Shown here piece after piece: positions 47,871 to 61,346 of a DNA stretch of 64,000 nt (position 1 is its first letter; each line of letters opens with the position of its first letter). This stretch comes from Archegozetes longisetosus. Taxonomy: Eukaryota; Arthropoda; Arachnida; Sarcoptiformes; Trhypochthoniidae. The notes beneath the pieces are model-generated. The model had not been told where the DNA came from. It searched no databases and saw only the letters and a program-made list of their open reading frames with translations. The stretch spans positions 6,293,129 through 6,357,128 of the forward strand of contig JAEMBT020000007.1 in assembly GCA_018873245.2 (NCBI GenBank), written 5' to 3'. The translations under genes and the position numbers were made by a program.

Positions 47871-49540
47871 TCATCTGGGCATTAATGTTATGCATTATCA
47901 CAAATTCACAATGGCTCCTGTTATTTATGGACATGTTATTACTAACTCAAAGGATTATTAGACAATCAACTTTATTCTCATACTCATTATTACGTGTCAT
48001 ACCTTCTCAATACCTAATATGCTGCTAATTATTTCATATTTATTACCTCTTTTTTTCTTTATGCTATTTCCCTAAACTATTTGACCACTATTTCAATAAG
48101 AATCTGTTTACCAAAGTTATGAAAAGATTGGAAACTAAAACTATGTATAAGACAAAACAGGAATGTTGTAACTAATGATAGGATGAGTTTAAATAGTTTT
48201 TCTTGCAATAATAGCACAAAAGAGATCGAATTTAATAACGAAGAAAGCATTGTTATGATGAGTATGGATACAATTTATATAATCCACTAATTTATGTTCA
48301 TTGAAAAAGTTTGCCTCCAAAAAGAGGAACAGCTCTTCCCAAAGAATAGAGATAATCCTTCACTATTCTTGTGAGCAAAAATTCAACATTTAGTACGATA
48401 TGAATGGAAAGGGTTGTTTGAAATAGCGTTCATTAAAATAAATCACTTAAGAAGGTTAGCAAACAATAGTGAGATGATAGAATTGAATGTGATAACTGGG
48501 TGTCCGCTAAGCCTTTGTCACTCAATTTGATGTATTGGTTCGTTGGCATGACCCCAGTTTGCTTTTTATTATTATCTCTTTTAGTCAGCATCACATCCAA
48601 TAATTATTTTCTCATTAGATTAACCTTTTCATCATCGATTCAATTTATGGGTCCAATTTAGGTTCAATTTATTTTACCTAAGTAGCACGCTTTAAATCAT
48701 CTTCACTTCACTTCTAAATCTTTATCTCTTTCAATCCATTTAATTACATACACTAAGTCTGCACAAGTTAAGCCTTAGCTCAATAGAGAGAGTATTGCTT
48801 CAGTTTGAGTCATCACAGACTTTTGTTCAGTTCATCTCAAATTTGAGTTATTTGTTAAACAAACAATTTTATTCAACTTTTCATGTGTCAACTCTTTCCT
48901 GTATGACTTGAGTATGACTTTCAAAAACAATAGTTATAAATCATTTGGATAGTGCGACAACTCTATCAGTAATTCAAAGTTCTAATGATCAATAATATGA
49001 AAGTATAATTATGTTTCTTAATTAATTCATTCAATGTGAAGGCATAAATTCAATAAGAAAATTAAAGAAACTATAAGTTGCACGCAACTTGTATGAAACT
49101 TATGTAATAGGCTGAATATTTAGCACTTTACTCCATCTTTTTAAGCCTTTATTTGGTGCGCAACCATTTTGCCCAAATCTGTTTCCAAACTGACCCGAAA
49201 ACTTTAAGTTAATTATTAATCAAATTATACTACCAAATAGTTTTCAATCGAGTATTCTGACAGTACGGAAAATGCTAGCAATTTTGATGCATAAGGTTAC
49301 AAAAGAAAGCAATTTGCAAAAAAGGATATCTTTCGACAAAAAACAATTTGTACTAAAGGGTGATCACCAAACGCGAAAGGGTCGAAAAGGCATAGAATGG
49401 TTTATGCGAGTAGTAAATATATTCTGATGCAGGAAAAAATGATAATATCCTTCGAATTATGCAGTATTGCTAAGCTTAAAGATGAAGCATGTCTTTTAGG
49501 CCGGTCCAGTATATAATATATTCTACAAAATCAAGGTGAA
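47871..49540. other. Non-coding stretch
   Basis: Nothing recognised. Confidence 0.4.
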
Positions 49541-49564
49541 CAGGACAGGACAGGACAGGACAGG
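49541..49564. repeat. (ACAGG)n microsatellite
   Basis: Five perfect ACAGG units less one base. Confidence 0.95.
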
Positions 49565-49656
49565 TGCTCATACTATCAAAACCTTGGAATACGCAGCCAC
49601 TTAAACTTATTCCGTATCTTTCTATTTCAACGCAATACACTCATCTCTACTATCAG

Positions 49657-49733
49657 GCATGTCTTCAATCAGCCATGTCTTCAATTAGCCATGTCTTCAA
49701 CTTGCTATCTCTTCAATTTACCATCTCCTCAAT
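49657..49733. repeat. 19 bp tandem array, 4 copies
   Basis: Unit CCATGTCTTCAATTAG with small changes; period 19 bp. Confidence 0.85.
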
Positions 49734-50102
49734 AAATGCTATGAAAGCAAGACTTAAATGAACTAATATATGAAATTAGAAAATTACTGAGCGTTGGATC
49801 AGATGTATTGCTGAATTGATGCTCGAAATAATCTACTATTGAGTGCACTGATTGATGTGCAATCATGTGTTGTCACTAAACGAATTGAGATGAGGCCCGC
49901 ATCTCATCAATAGATAAGCTCTTCTTTTTGGGAGAGTAGCAAAAGGTGTGCAAAAGACAGATGTGTTCACAGTTTTCTTTTTAATTTCAAAAATAATTTG
50001 TTAGTGTTCGCTCAGCCATTTCTTAAATATTTAGCAACTCAGTAATCATTTTAAAAACTTTAATAAAGAACTTAAAAAGAGTTTAGATTTTTAAGTATCA
50101 CT

Positions 50103-50348
50103 AGAGATATGACTTTATCTTAACTTTGAAAACACTGGAGTCAAGTTTGAAAGCAGATGAATTTAAAAGAGATTTTCAGACAGACTTTGTAAGGGTAGGG
50201 GACCAAACATTTTTTATAATCATGTTGGATATGATGAATGGCAGAAAAATGATGCCATCAGCTGCTGCATCAGAGGATATAAGGGCTCAACTTCAGCTTA
50301 TATCCGATTTAAAACAAAGTAATGCATCTTTCAAACTAACTTTAATGG
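50103..50348 (+). CDS. Candidate internal exon, 82 codons, unrecognised
   Basis: An open frame bounded on the left by TAG at 50100..50102 (which could double as an acceptor AG; a second acceptor, TTTTCAG, lies inside at about 50179) and on the right by ATG then GTGAGTC, a good donor, at 50349. The text is protein-like: DEFKRDFQTDFVRVGDQTFF, IIMLDMMNGRKMMPSAAASE, DIRAQLQLISDLKQSNASFK. It is clearly less AT-rich than its surroundings. No domain recognised and no partner exon found. Confidence 0.3.
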
Positions 50349-51668
50349 TGAGTCTAAGTCATATAGCCTGAAAATGGTATAACAATCTATTTTAGATTTC
50401 GTACTAGACTCTCCAACTTAGTCCCTAATTTTAATATTCTAACTTTCTGATACTCTCAACCTTTGATCACCCAAACGATCCAATTTCAAAACGTATCCTA
50501 CATGTTAGATGTCATTCTAATAGCAGTGCAATTTAATTAATAATTTTTTTCAACATAATCGTTGCTAGCTATTAAACGCAGAGCAATGCTCTTATTTTCT
50601 TTTTACCCTTACAATATTAGTGAACGTTTCATATATAAAGTGGAAAAATCCAAAAATCGTAACCAAAAGAGATGGTAATCTAATACTTGTGTAGCATTTT
50701 TACTTAAAACTAGAAATAATTACTTCTATTTGACTATAGGCGGGTTTGAAGGATAGAAAGGAAACGGGGTTTAGCAAGATAAAAAATATAGTCAAACAAT
50801 ATATACCTTTGGTTTAGCACTTTGTGAAGAAGATCGCAAATGTATTCCTATGGCATGAAATACTTGAGTTTCGTGTCTTCAATTTGATTGCCATTTCTAT
50901 GACCTGTTCTTTCTATGTTGGTTGGCTTTTTCTTGGTTTTGCTTCTAATTTGTTGCAACACCTCTTTGTTCTGTTACTTCATTACTACTGTACAGTTGAG
51001 TTGATGTATGCCTGAATTGAGCATAAAAAGAAATGAATGGCAAGTTTGAAAAATGATGCCACTCTTCTGTATTCTAATTGCACAGGTTTGCAAAAGTGTT
51101 TAATATTTTAGTTTTGTTTCTTTAGGTAATAAATATACACTTTCCTGTTATTATTTTTTACAATAGTTAAATAGATTTTATGAGAGCCGAGTAAAACTGC
51201 CTTTACATCCCAAAACGTTTTTCATCCACCTTTTCAACAGTTCATTTTTCTAATTCTCATTTTATTATTTTTTTTACCACTGGTTCAAACTTTTTGCTTA
51301 GTCTGAAAACTTTTTAATATCTCTTAAGAAATAAAACTTTTGCAGTTTTACACTGGAAATATCGAGTCATGAGTTCATAATATGTTGTTTTATGACTTAC
51401 TTAACATTGACTTGACTGAGTTTAAGGAAATAATAAAAACAGTTGTTCATTATAAATTATATATTTATTTGAATGATTGATCACATATGAAAACAGAGTT
51501 GAGACGTGCAAAAATTGTGTTTATAAAACTTGTTTGATAGAAAAGACAAAAATTCTGGTTAAGCAACTTGTAAAATCAATTTATCTCATAATTGATGGTT
51601 TATTCAACTTAAATCACAGTCAACCATAATTTGGCCAATTTTGCGCATTCACATTTACAACTGCTAGA
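50349..51668. other. Non-coding stretch
   Basis: No gene recognised; the frame 50824..51015 is hydrophobic and near chance length. Confidence 0.35.
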
Positions 51669-51818
51669 GTATAGCTTAGCCATCAATCGAGTGTTGCTTA
51701 TATAAATACTGATTTATTCTGCTAAGTGCTAGCGCCTAGAAAACGTATAGTTTAGTCATCAAATCAGTATTGATTACATAGAAATGCATTTATTCTGGAA
51801 AATACTAGTGTCCGGTAA
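51669..51818. repeat. 76 bp degenerate tandem duplication
   Basis: TATAGCTTAGCCATCAA at 51670 and TATAGTTTAGTCATCAA at 51746 begin two copies that stay alignable through TGATTTATTCTG/TGCATTTATTCTG to GCTAGCGCC/ACTAGTGTCC. Confidence 0.75.
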
Positions 51819-52450
51819 TGAAGAATCAATGAGGCATAGGTTAACTTTAACCTGACAGTGGAACTAATAGTATCCTGTGTTTAAAACAGAATACTTACTC
51901 TTAGATTGAAAGAGAAAATATCCATGTTTTATCGCATTTGGTTTTTTCATTGTTGACTTGTAGAGTCTCTCTATAGCTTAGAGTTATGTCGTTTTGTTAG
52001 CTATAATAGTGAGAGAGATAGTTTCTCACCCCTCATAATCGCTCTCATTAGCCGCATATTTTCTACATATTTTTTAACTCACTTTTTCGCTCATTTATTA
52101 ATGACATAACTAATTAATCTGTATGTGGTGGTGGAGAGAATTGAATAGAAAAGTTTTCTCATTTTGTTCTTATTGTGTGTGAACTTCTTGTTCTGATGAT
52201 GACTACGGAAATTAGTAATTTCACCATTACAAATATTTGTGAAGTTTTCACCCCATTCTCTACGCACACAAAAATCTAATGACATTTCGAGCGCTTAAGA
52301 TAATGAAAAATATCTGTACTGTGGGCTTCAGTGTAATATAGACTAGTATTTTAGGTTAGAATAGAGTCTTTTTGTTTTGCTCCGCAAACAGCAAAGTATG
52401 TGATGCCAATCAAATGGTAAGGAAGATGTGGTGCAAATTAAAAGAGTTAG
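51819..52450. other. Non-coding stretch
   Basis: Nothing recognised. Confidence 0.4.
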
Positions 52451-52469
52451 GGAGAGAGAGAGAGAGAGA
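52451..52469. repeat. (GA)n microsatellite
   Basis: Nine GA units. Confidence 0.9.
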
Positions 52470-52759
52470 AGCCATCAAAAATCATTAAACTAAGAGTAGA
52501 AAAACAAGACTCTCTAAAGAACCCTTTGTGTCAATATTGATATTATTTTTTAAGCTGAATATTCATTATATTATATGAAGTTTCTATTTAATAGTTTCTT
52601 CTTTAAAAATTTAATAAAGAGCTGGAGTTGGAGCTAGTTCAAAATCAAATCTCAAAATTCCATTAACACAGAGTCTATTTTCTAGGTTTGGATTTAATCG
52701 GTTCTTATCTTATTCAGAAAGAAGAAAACAAATTGCATTTCATTGTAAACAATGATTTA

Positions 52760-52999
52760 TTAATTTAATTCATTCAACTCGTCAATCGAGAATTTATGAT
52801 TGTTTGAGGAAAATTGATTGATTAGTTGGTATATTCTGTTTGGTTGAGTCAACTCGAGAAGAATGCTATAAAGCGGTATCTGCAATGCAATTAGAATTAG
52901 AGATAGGACTTTACCCAACCATACAGTAAGCAAAGGTGCGGAGACATCATGTGCTGCATCATTCATTATGATATTTTTATTTATGGTGTTTTGCATCAT
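52760..52999 (-). CDS. Hypothetical membrane protein fragment, 79 aa
   Basis: ATG-started frame with one clear hydrophobic helix (LLTVWLGKVLSLILIALQIP) flanked by a polar N-terminus and an Asn/Gln-rich C-terminus (SSNNHKFSIDELNELN). About 160 bp upstream on the same strand is a second protein-like frame (53350..53162: NMLILCAILSGISEIEVKSK, then YLYWCDLGGVNYPK). The pair could be exons of a membrane receptor or a decayed gene, but I cannot align them to the chemoreceptors at the left end. Low confidence. Confidence 0.18.
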   Translation of the reverse strand: MMQNTINKNIIMNDAAHDVSAPLLTVWLGKVLSLILIALQIPLYSILLELTQPNRIYQLINQFSSNNHKFSIDELNELN

Positions 53000-53350
53000 A
53001 AATACAGTTCACTTATTCGCCTCACAATATTATCATAGATTCATCAAAACGCACGCCTAAACCAGTTATAATATAAACGATAGCTTTGCTGAAGTTTAGT
53101 GTTGGCTAAGTTATTGTTGCACTTTATGCCCAATATTGGGTGGAGTGAAAGGACTCTTGGCTTAAGTGATACGCAATGTTTGAAATGAAAACAAAATAAT
53201 ATTGTCTATACCTCTAAGGCTTTTTGGGTAATTAACTCCACCCAAATCACACCAATACAGATATGATTTTATACCGACTCGTTTAGACTTAACTTCTATT
53301 TCTGATATCCCACTCAGAATTGCGCATAGAATTAGCATATTTACAATCAA

Positions 53351-56300
53351 ATTACTTTAATTGAATGCGTTCTAAACACGCAGATACATTAAATTGCAAT
53401 ATTCTGTAAAGTAATTTTCTCTCAAATTAAAAATTATTACGAGTAAAAGTTATAGCATATAGCTTGCAAACTTCAACTGCTAATGTACAGGTCTCAGAAT
53501 GAATATATAATTTACAGTTTGATAAATTGAATACTTGAAAGTCTGAATATATTCTTGATTAATGCGAAAATTATCTGTAGTGCTACAGACTCTTATCGTA
53601 TTGTTGAAGTCGTGAAGATTTAGAACTGGAGAAAAAGTTTTAAAGACAAGTTGGAAGTATGAGATTTAGTATAATTCTGCGAATATAGAGGGCAACATGG
53701 CTTGTACTAGCTCAATGAGAGAGCCTTATTTTCAACCCTACTTCACTTGCTTTCAATCAATGCACACTAATTCATGCAAAAACTCATTCAATCCTATTAC
53801 ACTATATTAGAAATGAATTTTCTCCAATTTTCAAATTTCAATTTCTATTATGATCCGAAAACTGAGCGGCAAAATTATTTCATAAGCTATCTGTTGTAAT
53901 TGATTTTTGTGAATACAGAATAAGTCTAAGAATATTTTTAAGTTTATCTTAAAGTATAGTTAGCTCTAACTGCAAAATAATTTAATGACATCTGAAATGG
54001 CTTTGGGCTAAAATTTGAATAAAAAAGGATCAAGTCTTATGCTTTAGTAGAAAATTATTCTTTTTGTCTAGCTTTTAAAAAGTTTAGATTATTTAGAACT
54101 TTTCGGTTAGTGTATGTTCGGCACAAAGTGGTATTAAAGCAGCTTTTTCTGCAATCAGTTGAAAAAACGTCTGTCATTATAACTAATCATCGCGCAAAAC
54201 TTTCCTCTCCTTTTCCCTTCTTCTCAACACTAATGTATGCCTAAAGCCAAACTAAATGCACTTTAAAACTGATAATCTCAAAATCAGTTTAACTTTTCTG
54301 TTTAAGAAATCCAAAACCATATACTAATAGATACAGTGAAAACTTTCTCTATACTTTTGCGAACTACCCAGATACGTTCCGAAAGATACGTTCTCAAAGA
54401 TATGTTCTCAAAGATATATCTCTTTTATTCTTTCACTTATTCTTAGAGGCGACTCAAATCAAAAGCAGTCTATTATTATAGTTAATAGCATTCGAAGTCT
54501 TTACTTAAGTTACATAATATAAGAATTACATTGTTCGCAGTCAGTTATCATATGTTAGACATTATTGCCTAAATAACAAAACAAAATGATGTCAGTGAAG
54601 ACTATGGTGATTTAGTCCGATTAGTTATCTTTATAGCTATTTAGGAGAAACATGTTCCGCTATACCACCCAAAGCGATTTTATAATTATTTAAGTCTTCT
54701 TCATTTAATGGTATGTGTCATTTAGTCAGTTATATCTACTTATTTTTAAAGTCGACTGAGCCAACACATTAGTACTTCTTTTCTAATACTATGTATTGTA
54801 TAGTCATACTGCGTATCACTTCTATTCGTGAGCCATTTAACAATTTAGTTAATTTCTTTTTCTTTAATGTCTTATTAATTTTTAAATCCATTTTTTTATT
54901 TCTATCTTCATAAGCTGACAAGTAATCAAATTAAGTCAAGTGTAATATTAGACTGTTTTATATTCATTTAAAGTAATTTCATCGATTTTAGTGCTTTTGA
55001 TCACTTCATAATTGATTTGATTATGGTTTGTAAGAAACTCAATGCAAAAAAGTTGAAAGAAAATTCATGACCTCATTCAAAAAAAATCAAAATATTGAGT
55101 CAACTTTAATCTAATCTAATTTTTATAATATCATAAGATTGTTGATTTGATTTGAATTTTCTATCGTAAGAATAAACTTGATTATAAATTGAAATACAAA
55201 CTTCATTTATAGAAAAAGGAGAATATAGGAAGGAATACAGTTTAAGCATAGCTGATTCTCAGTTTTAGCATAGCTGATTCTCAGTTTTAACTTAGTTCAT
55301 TTATTATTTGACTTTAGTAAATTTATTGAAATTTAAGTAAAGTCATTGAACCAAAAAATTTCTAAAAGCTTATTCAATCATCTCTTAAAATTCAATCCGC
55401 TATTAGAAGACTTCTCAGATGGACACCAGATAATCGATGCATAAACTAATTTGTCAAGCGAAATGTGCATTATTGAAAATATTGTTGAGACGAGAAATAA
55501 ATGTTCCTCTAATTCACAAATCAATACTTGGCAGAAATAAATAACTAATGGAATTATATTCCCTCAAATTGAATGTAAAATTCTATAATCAATAAAAATA
55601 ATAAGTGATAATTGCATTAAATGCAAGTGTTATGTGATGTGGAGGTTTAGAAGAAAACTTAAAAATAAAGTCGAGAGCATTTAAGCATCAAACGTAAAGA
55701 AGTGCCAAATTGAAAGCTCTCATATAATACATCCTATACTAATGTCATATTCTACCCCTTATAAGCCTCAAAACCAATATCTAGAATTGGGATTATGTTT
55801 TCAAACTCATGATTAAACTTTAGAAAACATATCTTATAAGACTTGAAAGCAGGAAAAGTCTAAAAATACTCATCCATTTGTTGATCAAAATGAAGATATT
55901 TTAGTTGATTTCTAAGGTTAGAAATGTTCCAACAAGTAAGAAATGTGATGAAAAGTATTTAAGTTTCTGTATTTTATGCCTATAAGACATTGAAAAGTTT
56001 AGCTAAACATATAATTTCCTGAAAGAATTAACTGTACACAGAATTAATGGAATCAAATTTAGGTCTGTTTCATACTTATTAGAAAGTAAAAGAATCTTGG
56101 AAAGATCGCGCTTTAAATATTTGACATACATGACACTTGTGAGTAAATGAATATGAGACTTTTAAATTATCCAATCATTCCTAAATCTGATGTTAGTACG
56201 AAATCAAAAAACACAAATCAATTATTAACGAATTGAAGCACATGAGGCAAATTTAAGGAAAGCAAACACTTTATTTGATTAGATAAACTTGATTAAAAAG

Positions 56301-57159
56301 AAAATTTTATTAAGACTACTCAGAAAGTCTACTTGAAAGGGAGAAAAATAGTCGGCTAGAGATATGTTGTCCAAAAACTGCAAATAAATAGGTCTCTAAA
56401 GGAATTAGAGTGGAATTATTGTTTACAGTTGCGAGGATTATATAGCATGAGTTAAGTTTATCATTTTAATTGCAAATCAATGACTCTGTGCACACACTTT
56501 CATTATAATCCCAGAATGTTTGCTTCTCTATTCGTGCGCAGCTTCTATCTTGCTCAATCTATTTGTGTCTATATGCAGGTGGTTTGCTGGCTCTAATGCA
56601 TTGATAAATTGATGGCCAATAATATCTCTTCTCATGGAAGTTCATCAATAATAATTGCGACTCTCAATTGTTGGCTCTCAAGCTCACTCTCTAAAGCTCT
56701 CTCTAAGCTCTCTGAAAAGCTCTCTCCAAAGCTCCCGTATTTTCTAGATTCGAGTAATTGTCGGGTAGTTTAAAGATAGATTTTTGAAAAATTGGTTGCT
56801 TTTAAAAACTACTTGAATTACTTTTGTGCTAACAATGATTGCCAATTAAAGATGAAATATATAGGAGTTTATTTTTATCGGATATGTTTAGCATGAAATA
56901 TAGTGATAGGTGAAAAATTGGTAGCAATCAATTTTCAAAATATATTATTTTAATTTCGGAATTATTCGGAACAAAGCTAAACACTAAACAACACAACAGC
57001 TAAATCATTATTTAATAAGTTTCTTAATAAATCAGTTCTTCTATTCAAATACATCAACAAAGTTAACAACCATACCAAAAGCAATACTTCATACTTATAT
57101 AATTGATACTTAAAATTCATGTATTTTCTCATCCAAATTCATTTCTATACTAGCTTTAC
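53351..57159. other. Non-coding stretch, 3.8 kb
   Basis: AT-rich with no ORF above 60 codons. Short arrays: a 17 bp repeat AAGATACGTTCTCA at 54370..54420 (3-4 copies), a 23 bp duplication TTTAGCATAGCTGATTCTCA at about 55238..55288, and AAGCTCTCT-type repeats at 56673..56735. Otherwise nothing seen. Confidence 0.5.
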
Positions 57160-57335
57160 AATAATCACTCAATATAGCGAACTGATGATACTTTTCATTT
57201 GCCATACCGAGGATTCACTACAAAGTGGTTATTTTCAATTAGTTAATCTGTTTTAGAATCAGAGTATTGCCTTCACTATAACGAGGACTCATTATAAGGA
57301 GGTTCACTGTATCGAGATTTACTATAGTTAGTCCT
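57160..57335. mobile_element. Worn pogo/Tigger-like MITE remnant
   Basis: The right part, read on the minus strand, is CTCGATACAGTGAACCTCCT followed by TATAATGAG. This aligns with CCCGGATATAGTAAACCTGC then TTATAGTCAG at the left end of the element at 20230. The left part has ATAGCGAAC and CCGAGGATTCACTA in the opposite sense, as expected of the other inverted repeat. Ends and target duplication are not clear. Confidence 0.5.
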
Positions 57336-57824
57336 GAGACTTAGTTTTTCACTTTTTCATAGTCTTTTATCAAAAAATAATAATACCAAAGTTAGAGTTG
57401 GCTTTCAAGTGAAGTATTGATAATCTATATGAAGCTGATTGTTCTCAAGTTTTGAAGTTAGATAAAAATGTGACCAAAATAAATGATATAGTAGTCTATC
57501 TAAAATACTTTCATATATTTATCAACGTCTTATTTATTAGTGGGCTTATTATTTTTTGTTCGAGTCAGTTATATATGGCTATTATTTCCCCGAAGAGCTG
57601 ATTATTTTTCAAGAAAAAAGAGTGCTTCAACTAAGATTTTTCGTTAGTTAGGGAAATACTTCACTTGGAATGTCGCTACGCAACAAAGCAGGCATACGAG
57701 AAAAGGTTTTTTACATTTTATTTAAAGATAAAGTCAGCCTCAGTGTGAGAGGCTTTTAGTTTTTATGTATTTTGTCAGTGAATATAAAAGAGGGTTAATA
57801 CTAAACAGAAGACACAGTTATCGT

Positions 57825-57827
<3 letters not shown>

Positions 57828-57855
<28 letters not shown>
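57828..57855. repeat. (CT)n microsatellite
   Basis: About 14 CT units. Confidence 0.95.
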
Positions 57856-57858
<3 letters not shown>

Positions 57859-58290
57859 GACATTATTTGAGAGTTCTCTTTTCTTAGGTATAATTGGATA
57901 GCATTGGTATGCGTGTGTTTCGGAATAATATTACTCACATAAATAATTGAATGTACCACTTCACTTTCTAGATTCAGACTGACTCACTTACGAGTTAGAG
58001 AGAGCAGCATTTTTACTAAAAGTTTTGACTTTTAAAGCTAAAATTTATTCAATATGCCTTTAAGTTCTTTATTTCCTTCTTTTATTCCCATTGAGATTTT
58101 CAGATAGAATCGTAGTGTCGCATAAATGCGAAACCTTTTTGCCAGAGCTTTCCAATCACTTAAGATATAGCATTATTAAACTTAGCTCTACTACTCCCAA
58201 ACTGAATAATTTAAACTTTTTGATTTATTCCATGTTTGATTTAAAGATTTTTTCAATAAGTTTCATGAAATAGAGTGTAGTTTTTTAATA
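57856..58290. other. Non-coding stretch
   Basis: Nothing recognised; the frame 58091..58273 is of chance length. Confidence 0.4.
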
Positions 58291-58380
58291 GAATACCCTG
58301 AATCAATCGAAAAATGGCATTGGCTCTAGTAGATGGAATATTCTGAATGAATCGAGAAATGACATTGGCTCTACTGTAAG
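58291..58380. repeat. 45 bp tandem duplication
   Basis: Copies start GAATACCCTGAATCAATCGA and GAATATTCTGAATGAATCGA; both continue to GACATTGGCTCTA-like text. About 85% identical by eye. Confidence 0.85.
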
Positions 58381-59586
58381 CTAATGTTTATTGAGACCGT
58401 CTGTATTGATTATTTATGATAATAGGGTATTTTTGTCGTGCTTTCATAAAACAACTATTCTATTCACTAGTAATTTTGCGAAAAGTCATCTAAATAATTA
58501 AAGATTGAAATCTTTTGCCAGTTATTCAATGAAATAATTGTATTCTTTACTTGACAACCAGGATGTAATTGTTCAATTATGAATCGTATTATTTATTAAA
58601 TTCTAACGAATTCTATCTGTTTCTTTCAACATTAAGATATTCATCTTTAAACAGAATAGTATTCTATGAAAAGATTTATTTTCCAAGTTTTTAGCAATTA
58701 TAAGACCAAAAAGGCTTATGCAGTATTTGCTATTCAACTAAGAAGTTGAATGATATTCAGGCTCACGTTTGAAAAGAATTTATAATAAATATTCTTCATT
58801 GCATAGAATTGTAGCTTCAAAAAAAGTAATAGAATTTTGTTGAAAAATGTCTGTGAAATCAGATTTTATATTTAATTCCTTTGATAGCATGTAAAATACT
58901 TGCAAACATATTAGATAATAGAAAAATATACTCTCAAAGTATACATTGAATCTATTTGGAAACAGTTGATCGTCAATGTTAACTATTTAGCAAACAACTG
59001 ATTTGCTTTTCTCCAAAAATATAGAGAAGTGATAAACAAATATATTTGACTATAAATTAAATGTTGTATACTATAGAGATGGAAGGAATCTAGTGGTGCT
59101 GCTTTTGTAAAAAGCAATCGATTTAGATTTTGGTTGTTCATCAGTGTAACCATAAAAAACTCTTATTGCCGGGGCTCAGCCCTCAACACACATCTAAACT
59201 GTTTTCATGCCTCTGCATTTTTTTATATTCTCATACTATTCTAGTTCTTTATTTGTTTGACTCGATTGCTTAGCATGACTCGGAAAGGGTACAATAAATA
59301 GCATACAAGAGCATTAGGAGAAAACGCAATATTTGCATGCGTTTAATATTGAACGTATATACGTTTACTACATCTTATATATAGACAAAATATTAGTTAG
59401 ATATACACATACGCACATATACACAAATTCTCCAGTCTGAAGGCATGTCTTTCTTTTTATGGCTCTCTTTTATGGTTTATTGCTTATTGCATATGCCAAC
59501 TGGATTTCAAAGTTTTCAATATTACTTCAAATTTTTATTCTCTTTATTGGAGATATATATAAATGCTATGCATTAAATGTATATTC

Positions 59587-59588
<2 letters not shown>
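58381..59588. other. Non-coding stretch
   Basis: Nothing recognised. Confidence 0.4.

Positions 59589-59663
<75 letters not shown>
59589..59663. repeat. (AT)n(AC)n(AT)n compound microsatellite
   Basis: An AT run, then about 10 AC units, then a second AT run. The two AT runs can pair as a hairpin stem. Confidence 0.95.
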
Positions 59664-60379
59664 AATACATTACATAGATATATTGAGTTGTATAAGACCT
59701 CTATCTTTTAGAGGCAGTCGCCCTATAATTCGTGTTTGTTTTACAGACTGGTTTTGGTGACAATGTCTAATATATATAAGGATAATTTATGATTTGATTA
59801 ATTTATGTATCTTTAGTCTCATAGGTTTAATTATTATAATTTATTCTCAGATTATGTTAATACTATTTAATTCAATTATATCAATTGATATAACGATAAA
59901 GACAACAAATGCCAATCTATTTTATATATGAAAATCATTTTTCAAATTAATACCGCTTTTTATCGATCGGTATACTTTAATAAAGAATTCCAGAGGAAAA
60001 CGCTTCTCTAGCTTTATGATTGATTTTTGGCCAAAAGTTCAGTTCGATCAAATCATAGCAAATATAGTTTTATTAGGAAAACAGTCCAAATTTGAATAAG
60101 AAATCAAAACTAGAAAGCAAGAAGTATAGACATGGTGTCCATAATCTATTATAGTGTGTATTTACTAGAAACAATTCCTTTAATCTATATGACAATAGCA
60201 GTTAGAATGCAATTTTATAAATTGCCATTCCACGCAATACGAACTACTCTTATAATAATAAGCCTTCACAAGAGCACAACTCAACTCTGATCGACATGTT
60301 CTTAGAGATTCCAATTAAAATAACTTGGGATCGATCAAGATTTCCACTTTTCTATTCAAATATACAGCATTGCAGCTCC

Positions 60380-60381
<2 letters not shown>
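59664..60381. other. Non-coding stretch
   Basis: Nothing recognised. Confidence 0.4.
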
Positions 60382-60428
<47 letters not shown>

Positions 60429-60430
60429 TA
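60382..60430. repeat. (TC)n microsatellite
   Basis: About 19 TC units, then interrupted TC-rich text. Confidence 0.95.
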
Positions 60431-60705
60431 TTTCTCATTCTCTTCGAGATCACTCTTTTCCTCTATTTTAAATTCTCTTCAGCGATGCAAACATAGCATT
60501 AGAAACGAAGGTATTGAGAAAGCAAGCGAGAGCTCAATTTTAAAGTATTGAATGTTTATAGGAAGAAGAGTGAGCCAAAAAGAGAAGAGTTGAGATAAAG
60601 ATTGGAAAGGAGAGGCCTATTGTATGAATTGTGAGCCGAGTTTTGTTGATGTGCACTCAAGAAAATTAACCATGCATGCAGCCAAAGAAACCACAATATA
60701 TATAC

Positions 60706-60842
60706 GATATGCGATACGTACATATACCACATATATGTAAGATATAAGATATGCGATACATACATATACTACATATATAAGATGTATGATACATACATAT
60801 ACCGCGTATATATAAGATATACTATACATACATATATATACG
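60706..60842. repeat. Degenerate 33-42 bp tandem array, 4 copies
   Basis: Units begin GATATGCGATACGTACATAT at 60706, 60748, 60781 (GATGTATGATACATAC) and 60816 (GATATACTATACATAC). All are built of ATAC/GTAT words, so the array is also rich in short palindromes. The minus frames across it (60556..60765 and 60617..60877) are open only because the repeat lacks stops in those frames. Confidence 0.85.
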
Positions 60843-61346
60843 ATATAACAGCAGTGCAGTGCCACAGCTTTCAGCATAAGGCTGTTGCTCTTAAAAGTTA
60901 AGTAATGTAGCTTTGCCTGCTCTTAATAAGTTACAATACTCTCTATATATTAGTAAATATAAGAGCCTTTACCAGCTTTAGCTTTCATACTATTTTCGCC
61001 ATCATTTACTAAACTTGAAACTCTGCTCTGTTATATTTGATGCTACACTACACGGATATATACTTTGCATTATGATAGATGAGCCAAACATCAAAGGATG
61101 CATATGAAACAGTGAATAACGTCAACTTATTGATGATGCACTACGTTATTCAGAAAACTCTGCTAATACCATAGATAAGACACGTCAGGCTTAGTGTTTT
61201 GCTTAGCAAATCAATTCACTCTACGATTTTTGGTTTAGTAGTATTACTCTTAAAGTTTTATATCTAAAGTTTGATTTCCTATATGAGTAACAGCTTATAG
61301 GGTTATTTGCTTTTTCATCTCAACCAAATATAATCTGACAATACTT
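60843..61346. other. Non-coding stretch
   Basis: Contains a small inverted repeat: TGAATAACGT at 61113..61122 and ACGTTATTCA at 61142..61151, stem 10 bp, 19 base loop. No gene. Confidence 0.4.

Noticed and set aside
59459-59677. Plus ORF ending in IYIYIYTHTHTH
   Set aside because: More than a third of it is the translated AT/AC microsatellite.
60556-60877. Minus ORFs rich in YISYI/VYVCI text
   Set aside because: They are translations of the degenerate ATAC/GTAT array.
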